Assembly: GCF_009730915.1 (NCBI RefSeq)
Contig: NC_052484.1
Location: 930,001-994,000, forward strand
DNA length: 64,000 bases
DNA from: Dioscorea cayenensis subsp. rotundata
Taxonomy: Eukaryota > Streptophyta > Magnoliopsida > Dioscoreales > Dioscoreaceae
Direction: 5' to 3'
In this document: piece after piece, positions 12,162 to 24,288 of the stretch
How positions within the stretch are numbered: the stretch's first letter is position 1
Layout of the letters: each line of letters opens with the position of its first letter
Notes under the pieces: model-generated
The model's input: only the letters and a program-made list of their open reading frames with translations
Databases searched by the model: none
What the model was told of the DNA's origin: nothing
Translations under genes and position numbers: made by a program

Positions 12162-14566
12162 GGCTAATTTATTAAAATAATGTTATTTTTTTATTAATTC
12201 TCAAAATACGCATTTCTGTAATTATTTACAGAAATGCACATTTTGTATTTTTTTTATTATTTTTTTTAAATTAGCGGATCCCACTGTCATTTTTTAATAT
12301 TTAAATTTTTTTTTTTTAAAACAGAGGGCCCGTTATATTTTTAATATTAAGTTTTTATTTTTTTAAAAACTGCGGGTCCCGGTAGTTTTTTAAATTAAAA
12401 ACATTTTACATCCAAACCCTTATAATTTTTTTTTCACTTCTACTATGTTATTTTTACTTTCACTAATTGTAACTGGCTGTTAATAATTTAAATAAATAAT
12501 TTTAATATTTTTTCATAATAAGGGGGTTGTTGAAATGAATTATTGGTGGCATGTGGCATGTGGCACCTACCCTATTCATGAGAGCCATTGGATGAAATTA
12601 ATACTAAGGGCGTGTTTGGTTCATGGTAGTGAGCCCAGAAGTGATGGAAGTGGCTCACTTCTGAACACTTCCATGAGTTTGGTTCATGGTAGTGAGATTA
12701 GAAGTGGGAAGTCACACTTCTAAAAAAGGTTACTTCCGGGTTTTGACTTCGGAGAAAAAATCTCAGAAGTCCAACTTCCGTGATATTTTTAAATTTTTTT
12801 AAATATTCATTAAAATGACACCGAACTCCCACTTCCGTAATATACGTCATTGCGATAACCCTTCCATCTGAAAACCCTAATCGCGCCATCGTCTCCTGAT
12901 TGCTGCCTTTTTCTTCTCATCTTTTCATGATTTCTCAAAGGTTAGATCTACTTTTAAACCACCATTAAAGTCTTCTTTTCTGTATTTGAGCTCTTGCAAG
13001 AGTTAAAAAATTTTCTTTCCTATTTATCAGGTTTTACTGAATTTTTCATCCGGCGGTGGAGTGCGGTTAGCTCAACCTTCTCTTCGTAGGTGAGTTTTTT
13101 CCCAAATCTAAAAACCCATAGCCAAAAGTGTTATTTTTCATTTTTTTCCCCTTTAATTCCTTGAATTTTTTTAAAAATTTCTGTTTCTCTGATAAGAAAA
13201 TATTTGATCTACATTTTTTTATATTTAATTTGTATATTGTTGAGATATTGATATGGTTTTGTTTTACTAATTTTAACTCAAATCCGTAATTTTTTTTAAA
13301 AAAATTTAGATCATGTACATATTTCATATTTTATGAGGGTTTTTATGATTATTTTTTAATTATATGGATATTTCATTTGTTTGAATATATCTCATCAAAT
13401 CTTATGTGATTACAAGAGATAGGTTTCTGGTTTCAAATGGCAATAGGATTATATTGTTGTTATAAATTGTCTTTCATATAATTATTATATTTACTATTGA
13501 TATGTTAAATACTGTCGTATGTTTATAAATTCAACACAGAGTTTCTTAGTGTTTTCAGTTATTAGTGCCTAAATTGTTGCTTTTTAAAACATGGATATCT
13601 TATAAAAAAAATTATGAAATTTGAGTGATTCCAATGTGCTAATGTTCACTTAGATATTTGTTTGCATTTGAATACCATATTCAAATGTAGTTTTTGGTAA
13701 AATTTACAATGGAAAACAAATTATTTATACAATTTAGAAATTTACATAAAAATTTATTTTTAATAAATTTTTAGGTATTGGTTGGTAACTACACAATTAT
13801 AAGAAATGAGTGATTTTATACCTACTTCTATGCCAGCCAAACACATGGAAGTCTTGAAATGAGAGTTCCAAGCTTTCACTTCTATAAACCAAACATGAAA
13901 AGTGGGATAGAAGTGCATGAACTTTAGTGTGCAACCAAACAGCAGGAAGTGACACTTCCATATAGAAGTGGGACTTCTACAGAAGTGGGAGTTCCTTACT
14001 TTCTCACTTCCATCCCACTTCTATATACCAAACATCCCCTTAGTGTGTTTTAGAAAAGGAATTTGGAGAGTTTATATACGCCTCCACCTAACAAATGGAT
14101 GACTAAGATTAATTCCATCCAATGGCTCTCATGAATGGGGTAGGTGTCACATGCCACCAATAATTCATTTTAACAACCCCCTTATTATGAAAAAATATTA
14201 CAATTATTTATTTAAATTATTAACAGCCAGTTACAATTAGTGAAAGTAAAAATAACATAGTAGAAGTGAAAAAAATTATAAAAAAATTAATAAAAATTAT
14301 AAGGGTTTGAATGTAAAATGTTTTTAATTTTAAAAACTACCGGGACCCGCAGTTTTTAAAAAAATAAAAACTTAATATTAAAAATATAACGGGCCCCTTT
14401 GTTTTTAAAAAAAATTAAATTTAAATATTAAAAAATGACCGTGGGACCCGCTAATTTAAAAAAAATAATAAAAAAAATACAAAATGCGCATTTCCGTAAA
14501 TAGTTACAGAAATGCGTATTTTGAGAATTAATAAAAAAAAAACAACATTATTTTAATAAATTAGCC
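12162..14566. mobile_element. Non-autonomous Mutator-like (MULE) element, 2.4 kb
   Basis: The ends are long terminal inverted repeats of about 440 bp starting GGCTAATTTATTAAAATAAT; the right TIR (about 14110-14566) is a close reverse complement of the left (12162-12606). The element is flanked by the perfect 9-bp direct repeat TCATATATA at 12153-12161 and 14567-14575, the length expected for Mutator superfamily insertion. It sits inside the AT-rich minisatellite. No transposase reading frame is present. Most of its interior is a second TIR element, so little original internal sequence remains (about 14044-14110). Confidence 0.88.
12604..14043. mobile_element. Nested TIR element carrying host-like leader exons
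   Basis: The left end CTAAGGGCGTGTTTGGTTCA is mirrored by the right end ACCAAACATCCCCTTAG. Subterminal regions of about 180 bp are rich in GAAGTG/CACTTC motifs in opposing orientation, and TTTGGTTCATGGTAGTGAG occurs twice near the left end (12616 and 12671). The terminal sequence recalls Tourist/Harbinger-type elements, but I found no clean target duplication, so the superfamily is open. The interior at 12860-13090 looks like a plant gene leader: AAAACCCTAATCGCGCCATCG, a possible donor at 12940/12941, an acceptor ending at 13030 and an exon-like 13031-13089 followed by GTGAG. No transposase was seen. Confidence 0.65.
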
Positions 14567-14575
14567 TCATATATA

Positions 14576-15540
14576 ACTCTATAAAAAGTATAAATTAGAA
14601 AATTTTATTTTTTAGAGAATAAAAATAACAATTAGATATGGTGTTAAGTGTGATTTCATAATTGAGATTGTGAGAATTTTCAAAGGCTATAATAAAGAAA
14701 AACTCGAACTTTTTGCATGGACATTTTTCCTATATAGCCAATTAAAAGTATAAATTACAAAACCTTTCTCTTTCAAAGAATAAAAATAAAAATTTTATAT
14801 GAGATTTAGATTGAAGAAATTTTCAAAATGATATAGTAAGGAAAAGCTCTGAATGAATATTTTTATATACAAACCTTTTGAATGGACCTTTTCCACATAT
14901 GCGTAAAAATTATAAAATCATTTTTTTTGGAGAATAAAAATTAAAAATTTGTAGGGGGTTAAGCGTAAATTTTAAATTAAGATTTGGATAATTTTCAAAA
15001 GCTATAGCAAGGAAAAACTCCATTTTTGTAAAATGGATATTTTCATATGTAACCCTCTAAAAAGTATAAACTAAAAAAAATTTATCTTATAGAGAATAAA
15101 AATAAAAAATTTGTTGGGGGTTAAGTGTGATTTCATAATTAAGATGTGGACAATGATTTTTTTAAGGGAAAATTTTCCTTGTATAACCCCATAAAAAATT
15201 TTAATATTATAATAAGGAAAAGTTTCAACTTTTTAAATGAATATTTTTAAATAAAAACTTATAAAGAGTATCTATTATAAACGTCTGTATCTTTCATAGA
15301 ATAAAAACATAAATTTTATAAGAGGTTAAATATGATTTTATAATTAAAATTTGAATAATTTTCAAAGGCTACAATAAGGAAAAACTCCAACTTTTTGAAT
15401 GTATATTTTTCATATATAACCTTATAAAAAGTAAAAATTATAAAATCTTTCTCTTTCGATGAATAAGAATAAAAATTTTGAAAGTTATTTTAATTTTCAT
15501 ATATAACCTTATAAAAACCCCCAACTGTTTGAATCATAAA
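14576..15540. repeat. AT-rich minisatellite, right part
   Basis: Continuation of the array that precedes the Mutator-like element, with the same ordered blocks; about five further diverged units, with GGGGGTTAAGCG or GTTAAGTGTG cores at about 14641, 14955, 15116 and 15320. No coding potential. Confidence 0.65.
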
Positions 15541-15769
15541 TTAGTTTAGAAATACACTAATTATTTTATTTTTTGAAGTTATTTTAGTTTTGCTTTAACT
15601 GATAAATTTATTGAGATGCTATAAAGGAAAAAAAATCTATTTAGGGTTTGTTTGGCTGCAAAATAAAAAAAAATATGACATAATTTTATTACAGAAATTG
15701 TGGCATATTTTATTCTTACAGAATGAGTGTTTGGGTAACAAAATAAAAAAAAAATTACGGAGACTAGGC

Positions 15770-16120
15770 GATTGAGGAATGGACCGCCAGTGGATCGATG
15801 GCCGATCGCCGAGTTCGGCCGAACTACCGGTGGCCGGTCGTCGGAGGCTAGCCGATAAGCGGTCGGACCGTCGGAGGTCTGTCGGACCACCGGTGGACAG
15901 CCGGCGTATCACCGGAGGTCTGCCAAGCTGCTGGTGGCTGGTCGTCGGAGGTTAGCCGGACCACCGATGGACAACCGGTGTGTCACCGAAGATCGGCTGG
16001 ACCGGGGTCGGTGGTCGGAGACTGGCCGGACCGCCGGTGGCCGATCACCGGAGGTCGGTCGGACCACCGGCCGGTCGCCGCAGACTGGCCGGACCGTCGG
16101 AGGTCGGTCGGACCACTAGA
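15770..16120. repeat. GC-rich minisatellite (CCGG-rich)
   Basis: About 350 bp of very GC-rich sequence in an otherwise AT-rich region. It is built of irregular copies of a 30-40 bp unit combining CGGACCACCGGTGG, CCGGTCGTCGGAGG and TTAGCCGGACC-type blocks. All frames give low-complexity arginine/glycine/threonine strings, so it is not treated as coding. The flanks (15640-15760) are AT-rich. Confidence 0.6.
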
Positions 16121-16979
16121 TTTGTTTGTTTTTATTTCATTTTAGTGTTTATTGTCAAATGATAATCTAAATTAACATTTTGTCTTCATGAACTAATTTA
16201 CAATGTATATCAATAGAGACTATAATTCATTTAATATCACATGTAATTGTTAATAAAGAAAACTATATGTTGAATAGTATTTTATATTAATGAATGTGAG
16301 AAAAGTGTGCAATGTTGAACTTTTTCTAATTTTAATTCCCATGTGAATCACTTTGTGTTTGTGGTTTGTTTTCCCATGTGACTATATCTATCTATGATCT
16401 TTTATATAATTATTTATTAGAAGATATTTAGATAAGTTGAAGGAAAAGTTAATACATGATGTTAACTTAGGCCCCATTAAGACAACAACATTTCAAGGCT
16501 AAAAGACTTTTCTTTTGGTGTGATGTTAATGGTTTTATGTATATATAATGTTAACTAAGATTCCATATATCTCAAAATTTTAATTAATTTAGTCTAAATA
16601 AAAACATCCACTAATTTAATTTTAAAAATAAATTAGCATAAAAATCTCCAAATAATTTAAATTGTATTATAATTTCACTAATTTTACTAATTTTCTATTA
16701 TTTTATGTTTTTTTTTGGGTTATTTCCTTAAACCATACTCATACAATGTAATGCTCCAATTGCACTTATTTATTTATTTATTTTCTCAAGATAAAATTTG
16801 TGATTATAAATGATATAAAAAGGAAATTTACATAATAAGATAATATTGAAAACTTTCCATTAATGCCTCTTCATACATGTCTTGTGAGACAAATATATAA
16901 CTCTAATAAGCCATTCGTTCTATGAACCCTAATTAAATGTAAATAACTAAACTCATATGGTTTTAATTTGTATAGCATT
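16121..16979. other. AT-rich intergenic DNA
   Basis: No gene or named repeat recognised. It lies downstream of the CCT-motif gene and will include its 3' untranslated region next to 16980. Confidence 0.5.
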
Positions 16980-17537
16980 TCATATCCATGACTCAATTGT
17001 GTAGTTGTATTTGAAGGAATTCACTCCACTTATATGAGCAAATATATCCGAAGAATCAAACATATCTTCTTCTCCTTTCACCATAACCTACAAAACATAT
17101 AAGAAATAAATTAATATCAATTTTTATCATTATATATATATATATATTATTTTATATAATTAAATAAAACTTACATCTTCATGTTCATGGTGAATAGAAC
17201 TTGATCTTAGGGTTTCTCCTAACTCATCATTCTTTGCAAATCTCCCTCGTACTCGAGGACGACTATCGGCTAATGTTTTTCGACAAGCATACTAAAAAAA
17301 AACATATATCATCCATATCAAGAGTTAATAAAAAACATTTGAAATATAAATATGTAAACTTATATATAACATATTTTTTGAATTTTTTACCTTAATCTTC
17401 TTAGTAAAATTCCGCTCATTTCTCTTCTTCAAGTATCTATGAATTTTCTCTTTTCTCTCTTGAATAGAAAGCCGCCCAATTTTCAAATTAGAGTCCTCTA
17501 AAATTGGCAATGAAGCAGGACTATGTTTTTTCTCCAT
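16980..17537 (-). CDS. CCT-motif (CONSTANS, CO-like, TOC1) protein, 3' exons only
   Basis: Three minus-strand exons join cleanly: 17537-17391, 17291-17175 and 17087-16980, ending in TGA. The first encodes IGRLSIQERKEKIHRYLKKR and NERNFTKKIK, the second YACRKTLADSRPRVRGRFAK, which together form a complete CCT motif; the third ends with VNSFKYNYTIESWI, a tail typical of the CMF (CCT motif family) group. CCT proteins are nuclear and act in flowering time, clock and sugar/light responses, usually binding DNA with NF-Y partners. The ATG at 17537 is unlikely to be the true start, because relatives have a longer N-terminal part; an exon-like stretch with AG and GT borders at 17655-17623 (11 codons) lies upstream, and the rest is lost in the N gap that begins at 17687. 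Confidence 0.85.
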
Positions 17538-17686
17538 CACGGTACAAATTCAAACCAAAAACTATATCACATATTACATATGTTTTTTACAAATAGATAA
17601 TTGCCTTATCAAGTGTGCATACCTTCACTTTACGATAGAGGTCGAACTCATGATCCTACATATTGCAAAAATTCTAGTGCAATCTA

Positions 17687-18686
17687 NNNNNNNNNNNNNN
17701 NNNNNNNNNNNNNNNNNNNNNNNNNNNNNNNNNNNNNNNNNNNNNNNNNNNNNNNNNNNNNNNNNNNNNNNNNNNNNNNNNNNNNNNNNNNNNNNNNNNN
17801 NNNNNNNNNNNNNNNNNNNNNNNNNNNNNNNNNNNNNNNNNNNNNNNNNNNNNNNNNNNNNNNNNNNNNNNNNNNNNNNNNNNNNNNNNNNNNNNNNNNN
17901 NNNNNNNNNNNNNNNNNNNNNNNNNNNNNNNNNNNNNNNNNNNNNNNNNNNNNNNNNNNNNNNNNNNNNNNNNNNNNNNNNNNNNNNNNNNNNNNNNNNN
18001 NNNNNNNNNNNNNNNNNNNNNNNNNNNNNNNNNNNNNNNNNNNNNNNNNNNNNNNNNNNNNNNNNNNNNNNNNNNNNNNNNNNNNNNNNNNNNNNNNNNN
18101 NNNNNNNNNNNNNNNNNNNNNNNNNNNNNNNNNNNNNNNNNNNNNNNNNNNNNNNNNNNNNNNNNNNNNNNNNNNNNNNNNNNNNNNNNNNNNNNNNNNN
18201 NNNNNNNNNNNNNNNNNNNNNNNNNNNNNNNNNNNNNNNNNNNNNNNNNNNNNNNNNNNNNNNNNNNNNNNNNNNNNNNNNNNNNNNNNNNNNNNNNNNN
18301 NNNNNNNNNNNNNNNNNNNNNNNNNNNNNNNNNNNNNNNNNNNNNNNNNNNNNNNNNNNNNNNNNNNNNNNNNNNNNNNNNNNNNNNNNNNNNNNNNNNN
18401 NNNNNNNNNNNNNNNNNNNNNNNNNNNNNNNNNNNNNNNNNNNNNNNNNNNNNNNNNNNNNNNNNNNNNNNNNNNNNNNNNNNNNNNNNNNNNNNNNNNN
18501 NNNNNNNNNNNNNNNNNNNNNNNNNNNNNNNNNNNNNNNNNNNNNNNNNNNNNNNNNNNNNNNNNNNNNNNNNNNNNNNNNNNNNNNNNNNNNNNNNNNN
18601 NNNNNNNNNNNNNNNNNNNNNNNNNNNNNNNNNNNNNNNNNNNNNNNNNNNNNNNNNNNNNNNNNNNNNNNNNNNNNNNNNNNNNN
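17687..18686. other. Assembly gap, exactly 1,000 N
   Basis: A run of exactly 1,000 N. The round number suggests a placeholder between scaffolded contigs, so the real length is unknown. It separates the CCT gene from the LINE and probably hides the 5' exons of the former and the 3' end of the latter. Confidence 0.97.
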
Positions 18687-20020
18687 GTTTGATCAATCCT
18701 CACGACTAGAGCCGATAGAAGGAATTTTGTGAGTCCAAAAGTTGTGGTTCCTATATTTTAAGTAAAGGATATCTACTCAAATGGAATTTTGCCTATTAAA
18801 ATAGTTGAAAAGATTCTTGGCCATTAAAGAATGCTTAACATTAAGGAGGTTTCTAATACCCATATCCCCTCAATTTTACTAGAGTGATAGTAGACCAATT
18901 GATCAGAGGAATATCTCTGCCATTGACATTGTTTGCACACAAAAATTTCCTAGCAACTTGGGAAATCCTTGAAAATTGGGGCAGCCATTAACACACTATT
19001 AATTAAAAAGCGCTTTTAGTCGGCCTTAGAAAATTTTAGCCTTTTGGCCCAATTTACTCTGATAGTATTGAGATTATCAATCATAGAATTGAAATTGAAA
19101 ATGGCAATTTGCTTATGAGAGATGAGAACCCCTAAATATTTAAAAGGAATTTTGCCTTACTAAAGTTAAGGATAGAACAAATGCGAGAAGATACCCTCTT
19201 GTTAAACCAATTGGGGAAGTAAATCTCAGATTTTAGCCGATTGGCCTTCTGACCAGTCAACTGATGATAAAGATTTAAACAAAAGGTTGACATTTCTAGT
19301 TGACTTCCTTGAGGTTGTGGTAACAATGATAAGATCATCAACATACATGATCAGATGATTAAAGTTATATCTCAAATTGCAATCAAAACCATGAATGGGA
19401 TCAAGCTGCTTAGTAAGATTGAACAAGGCAATTAAATTTTGGGCCACCAAAATAAACACATAGGAAGAGAGGTGTCACCTTGTCTGACCCCTCTTGAAGG
19501 ACAAAACCAATCAGTAGGACCCATTAATGAGAAGAGAAAAAGAGGTAGAGTTAAGATATGCTTTAATATATGAGACCCAGTTGCTAGGAAAATGCATTTT
19601 CACTAGAATAGCAAGAATGGTATCCCAATTTAGAGTATCATAAGCTTTCTCAATGTCAACTTTGATCAACATCTTAGGGGGATGGTTCTATCCATGTTAA
19701 TGGTGTGGAAAGTCTCTTGAACCACCAATATATTATCAACAGGAGACCGGTCAGGAATAAAACCACATTGTTCCTTGGTAACAAGAGTTCCAATCATCTT
19801 CTTAATGTGATTGGCCAGAATCTTGGTAACAATCTTATAAGCAACATTAGAAAGTGAAATTGGGCGAAAATCTAAAACAAATTTAGGGTGCTCTTTTTTA
19901 GGAATTAGAACAATGTAGGTCTGCCCCAGGCTTTAGGCATCACAGCTTCGTCAAAAAAATAAGATATGACTGATATAAGATGATTGTTGAGATCTTCCCA
20001 AAAATATTTAAAGAATTCTA
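18687..20020 (-). mobile_element. Decayed L1-type LINE, reverse transcriptase region
   Basis: Read on the minus strand from about 20020 to the gap, successive frames give the ordered blocks of a plant L1 reverse transcriptase: an upstream EFFKYFWEDLNNHL segment, [34 protein letters not shown], the conserved KVDIEKAYDTLNW block (about 19640-19670), GVRQGD, the catalytic-site variant MYVDDLII (about 19345) and KSEIYFPNW further on. The blocks fall in different frames with stops between, so the copy is dead. The 5' portion with the endonuclease is absent and the 3' end runs into the gap. Confidence 0.85.
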
Positions 20021-20299
20021 TATATATTCAAACCAACTATAATTTATTTTTTCATCTAACCACTAATCATGTCCTCCCATGCCAAGAATTAACTAGCTGT
20101 TTTTCTTTGTTTACATTTGCATAACAGTGACAACCGTTAGAATAACTTAGTATGAATGTGTATGTGTGGATGTGGGTGCACTTTCCTGCAATGTGTGTCT
20201 TAAGCATGTTAATAATCTCTTCAAGGATTCAAATATCATAGTAGTTACAAACGAAGCTAGACATCTTACATGGCTTGGCCTAGGATTTTAGTAAATTGA

Positions 20300-20580
20300 T
20301 TCTGGTTTCATAATGCTAACATTATTTATTTTAATTTAGTTGATTCCATAAATTTCTATTCGAATAGTTTGGCTATATGGCTAAATGATGATGAGCAATA
20401 TCAGTCAGTCATAAATTTTGCGTTTGTGGATGAAATCCCCCAAGAAGAATCTTTAGTTTATTAACTAACTCGGCATTTTACTTTTTTTAATATAATAATG
20501 TGCATCCATGTACTCGTATTGTAATCATTTAAAATTCAGTTAATTCTACATGGTATCAGAGCAAGTATGTGAATTCAATT
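20300..20580 (+). mobile_element. LTR-retrotransposon remnant (Copia-like), end of LTR plus primer site
   Basis: A TGGTATCAGAGC motif at about 20551 matches the initiator-methionine tRNA primer binding site and follows a CA dinucleotide, as at the end of a 5' LTR. No gag or pol region follows and the LTR start was not located. It is a short, old, broken fragment; boundaries are approximate. Confidence 0.3.
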
Positions 20581-23049
20581 TTTTTATATCTTAACCAAGC
20601 CAATGTAGTTATTTATAAAACTTTCATTAAGTGCTAATCTCTTTTATGGTTGCTTGAGCTGTATTTTAAAGTGCAATATATAATGAACATATATTAGTAC
20701 AAAATGTTTATTTAAATAGGAAAAATAAAGACTTACAAGGAGTATTAAACTCTTGACCTTTCTCTTACGAAGAGAATGCACTATCACTATTCTATGGAAA
20801 CGTTGCGGTGAGGGGGTCTTTTTAAAAATTTTAATATTTAGATAATTTAGAATTTTTTTTTTCTAATTACATGATTTTGCTGCTTGATATTTCATTTTAG
20901 ATGGTGAAGTTTGTAGACATCAAGCTTCACTCTTTAGTTACCATCCACTTTTGGAAATGTAATAAAAACTATTTAATAAAAATTAATATTTATAATCAAA
21001 TATAATAATGTGACTTTTTAGCTTTAAATTGATAAAAAAATACTATAAAAATATAAATTACTTGCATTTTTGGTGTTTTTGGGTGGGCGCTTTTTAGATT
21101 TGTTTTGGGTGAGCGCTTTTTCAGGTGATAATTGAAAATTGCATTATAAAAGCACAAAGTGATAAATCTTTTTAGCTTTAAATTGATAAAAACTATAAAA
21201 ATATAAAATTATTTAGCTTTAAATTGATACTATAAAATATAAATTACTTGCATTTTTTTGGTGGGGAGAGCTTTTTCAGTTTGATAATTAAAAATTGGCT
21301 AATAAAAGCACAAAGTGGTAAATCTTGTGCTTTACCAGGAGGCTGGGACCAATTTGTGCAATCTTCAAATGAGGCACCAAAGCTTACAGAAAATCATGGT
21401 TGGCATGAATGGGCAAAAGATTACTTTTATTTTTTCCACATAATATACAATTAATGATTAATTTTAAAATTTATTATTATAAATACTTATTTTTGTTTAA
21501 AAACAAAATTTGTTAAGAGAGTAACAGATTAAATGAATTTTTTGGATTATAAGTGTATCAGTGCAAATAAGAGATTAACAAATTAAATTATGAACTTAAA
21601 GAATAAATTGTGGATTTCAACTATAGGACTAGCCATGGACCGAGCAACTCATGAGCTGACCCGAACCAAATCCAAAAAAGTAGGTCATGGGTTTAAAACA
21701 AAAATTGAATTAGAGTTAAATATGTAAGCCCAATTAATTTTCAAACTAGACTTAAAGTCATACAAATTTTTGCCCCACCCAATCCTAATAATTAATTAAA
21801 TTAAGATGCATCAAAGATTTAAGGTTTGATAATATATCGATATCTTTTTGGCTCCCCTCTTTTATTTTTTGAGTTGTATTGAATTTTTGTCTTCATTTGA
21901 CAAAATATAAGGATTGCAATAGAAATTTAATTTAATTATTTATATTATTGTATAAAATTATATATATATATATATATAATTTATTTTTGTACTAAGCTAA
22001 ACTGGACCTAATACAGTTCTAATAAGATCAGCTTGGGCAAACATCATCTAGCTTAAATATAGCTTGACCCAACCAAACTAGTATGTATGAAAAGAATAAA
22101 CTTTTTATTGTACTCAGTAATGAATGAATCAAGCATTCTTCAATGTCAATGTCCAAAACCCTTGCTTCACTTCAAACAAAAAAAAGCAACAGGATCTAGA
22201 ATAAATTGTATCAGTAATTAATAACAATGGAGAGAAATGACATCATGACAGTATTAACAGAATAAATTAGAATAACCCTAGTCATTATGTTTACAATGTT
22301 ATTCTTATTTTTAGATCTTATTCTTCTCCCTTCCCTTTACATTTAATATTAATTTGTTTTTCTAATTTTGCCCATGTTCTATTAAGATGATGTATTTGCA
22401 ACACAACTCTAACATAAATTTTCACAACTCTACTCAAATTTAGATAATTACTTAATGTTCAGAATAATTTTTGTTCAAATATTTATTAAACCTCTAAAGT
22501 AAGGTTCAACATGGAATGATATATAGCATAGACTTTCAAAAGAAAGATTATAACTTTATGCCAAATAATAAAATCTTTTGTAATTTTTATTTGTGTTAAA
22601 GAAGAGAGTTCTTGAAACAAACAAAAACACATGGATTGTGGTCAAATAAGTTTATATATACTAAAATAAAGCAAATCAAAGAAGACTAAGGTCGTATGAG
22701 CTATCACACAACAAGGGATAAGTAGTGGTTGTTAGTTTAGTAAATATTTTGGAAGCAATGTTATTTTAATAATGTTAGCCTTAAAAATACCCTATCAATT
22801 TATATACACTGATATACACATAAAAAAAATGAAGAATTGGAAATAAAAAATAAAAAAAAAAATCTACCCAAAGAAGCAAAGAAATACAAAAGGTCAACAA
22901 AAGTAATTCAAAATTTCCGAATACAAAACCAACGACAAAATGATGTATTGGTATTCAGATTCTCGTTAAAATTTTTCATAATAGTATATTTTTAAAAGAG
23001 CAAATTATGGTTGTATGCGAGTGGTCTCAATATCTGTATATGCGTGAAC

Positions 23050-23200
23050 TCTACCTCCACTTACTCCATTGAGACTTGTAAACAACTCTGTCATCCATAT
23101 GAATCTTATCACTCATCCTCCACTTATTTCATCGAAACTTGTGCACAACTCTGTCATCCATATGGGTCTTACCACTCATCAATGGCTTCTCAATGAACAA
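23050..23200. repeat. Tandem pair of about 66-bp units
   Basis: TCCACTTACTCCATTGAGAC followed by TTGTAAACAACTCTGTCATC recurs as TCCACTTATTTCATCGAAAC and TTGTGCACAACTCTGTCATC; a diverged single copy is seen near 26250 (TCCACTTGCTTCATTGAAAT). No function inferred. Confidence 0.5.
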
Positions 23201-23299
23201 GATTGAATGGAATGGAGAAAAGATGTAGAAAAAACCTTGTAACGGAGAGTCATCAGCAAGAGCTTCTCCACCACCTTCATCTCCTAACAGCATTTGATA

Positions 23300-23540
23300 C
23301 CTAGAATCAATGAACCTTAACCCTAACCCTAGAAACATGAAGACAAGGAACACAAATGAATTAAAATGGAATGAAGAAAAGATCTAGAGATAACATACAA
23401 AAAACCTTAGAACAGCGAGAGTCAAGGAGAACTACTCCACCACCGACGAAACCAGCATCAGAATCAAAGTGAAACCCTAACCCTAACCCTAGAAACGAGA
23501 AGATGAAGGCACTCAAATGAGCATCAAAGAGCAAGAGAGC
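23300..23540 (-). other. Duplicated leader-like DNA with telomere-type motifs
   Basis: Two related blocks about 160 bp apart each contain CCCTAACCCTAGAAAC (around 23322 and 23487), next to AGAAAAGATCTAG-like and TTCTCCACCACC-like stretches. On the minus strand the order GTTTCTAGGGTTAGGGTT followed by codon-like GTGGTGGAG resembles the leader of a plant gene with a telo-box. No long open frame follows, so this is likely a gene-leader fragment, possibly moved by a transposon. Confidence 0.3.
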
Positions 23541-23936
23541 TCTTCAGCTGAACATGGCAGTAATTTATAAAGTGAAACCCAGAGAAAAATTTTCAATTTA
23601 ATATTTTTCCATTTTTAAAATTAATTTAAATCAATATATACATAAATTTCCAGATATTTATTACAAATTTAAAAGTTAAAAGAAAAAGTAGTAAATTTAT
23701 CCAAAAAAAAAAGAAAAAGAAAAGAAAAGTTAGTATACATAAGTTACATCAAATTAAACTTTCAAGAATGCATTACAGTTAACAACCAGCAATATATAAA
23801 GATTATGATTTAATAGTTTTAAAAAAGAAAAATTAAAAAATAAATAAATAAATAAATTACAAAGATCTGAGTTGTAGAGCATTCCCAAAAGCTAAATGCC
23901 TAACAAAGAAAACAATATGCTCATAATCTCATACTA

Positions 23937-23971
<35 letters not shown>

Positions 23972-24288
23972 ACTTTTTCAACCCCACTATAAAATTCTTA
24001 TTTTTCTCCATTTTATTCTCAATTCTCTCCCTAATTAAAAATTTTTATATATATATAATAATAAAAAACTGATAATATCTAAAACTTGAAGGGATTAGAA
24101 CACTGAGAAGCTTTGTTTGTAGGGCCTTGAGAGAGAATGAGAATGGAAAAAAAGAAAAACCAGCAAAAAACACACAAAAATGTTTTCTTTTCCAAAGCAA
24201 ACGCAATAGAAAAAAAAAAAGCCAAGCAAAGCAAAAGCAACGAAGAGGATTAGTGAACAAGAGAAAGAGAGAAAGAGAGAAACCCTAG

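Larger units (their letters stand above)
20581..24280. other. Intergenic DNA, repeats only
   Basis: No supported gene. A duplicated block occurs at about 21020-21165 and 21180-21330 (ATAAATTACTTGCATTTTT, GAGCGCTTTTTCAG-like and AAAAGCACAAAGTG blocks in the same order). The stretch 21630-22080 contains scattered GAGC/GACCC motifs at both ends like those of degenerate hAT-type elements, but no ends could be fixed. Confidence 0.45.

Noticed and set aside
15934-16162. Arginine/glycine-rich open frames in the GC-rich block
   Set aside because: All frames are open because the minisatellite lacks stops; composition is low complexity and no start, splice or family signal supports a gene.
17601-18732. 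Open frames of 340-363 codons on both strands
   Set aside because: They consist almost entirely of the 1,000-base N gap and hold no real sequence.
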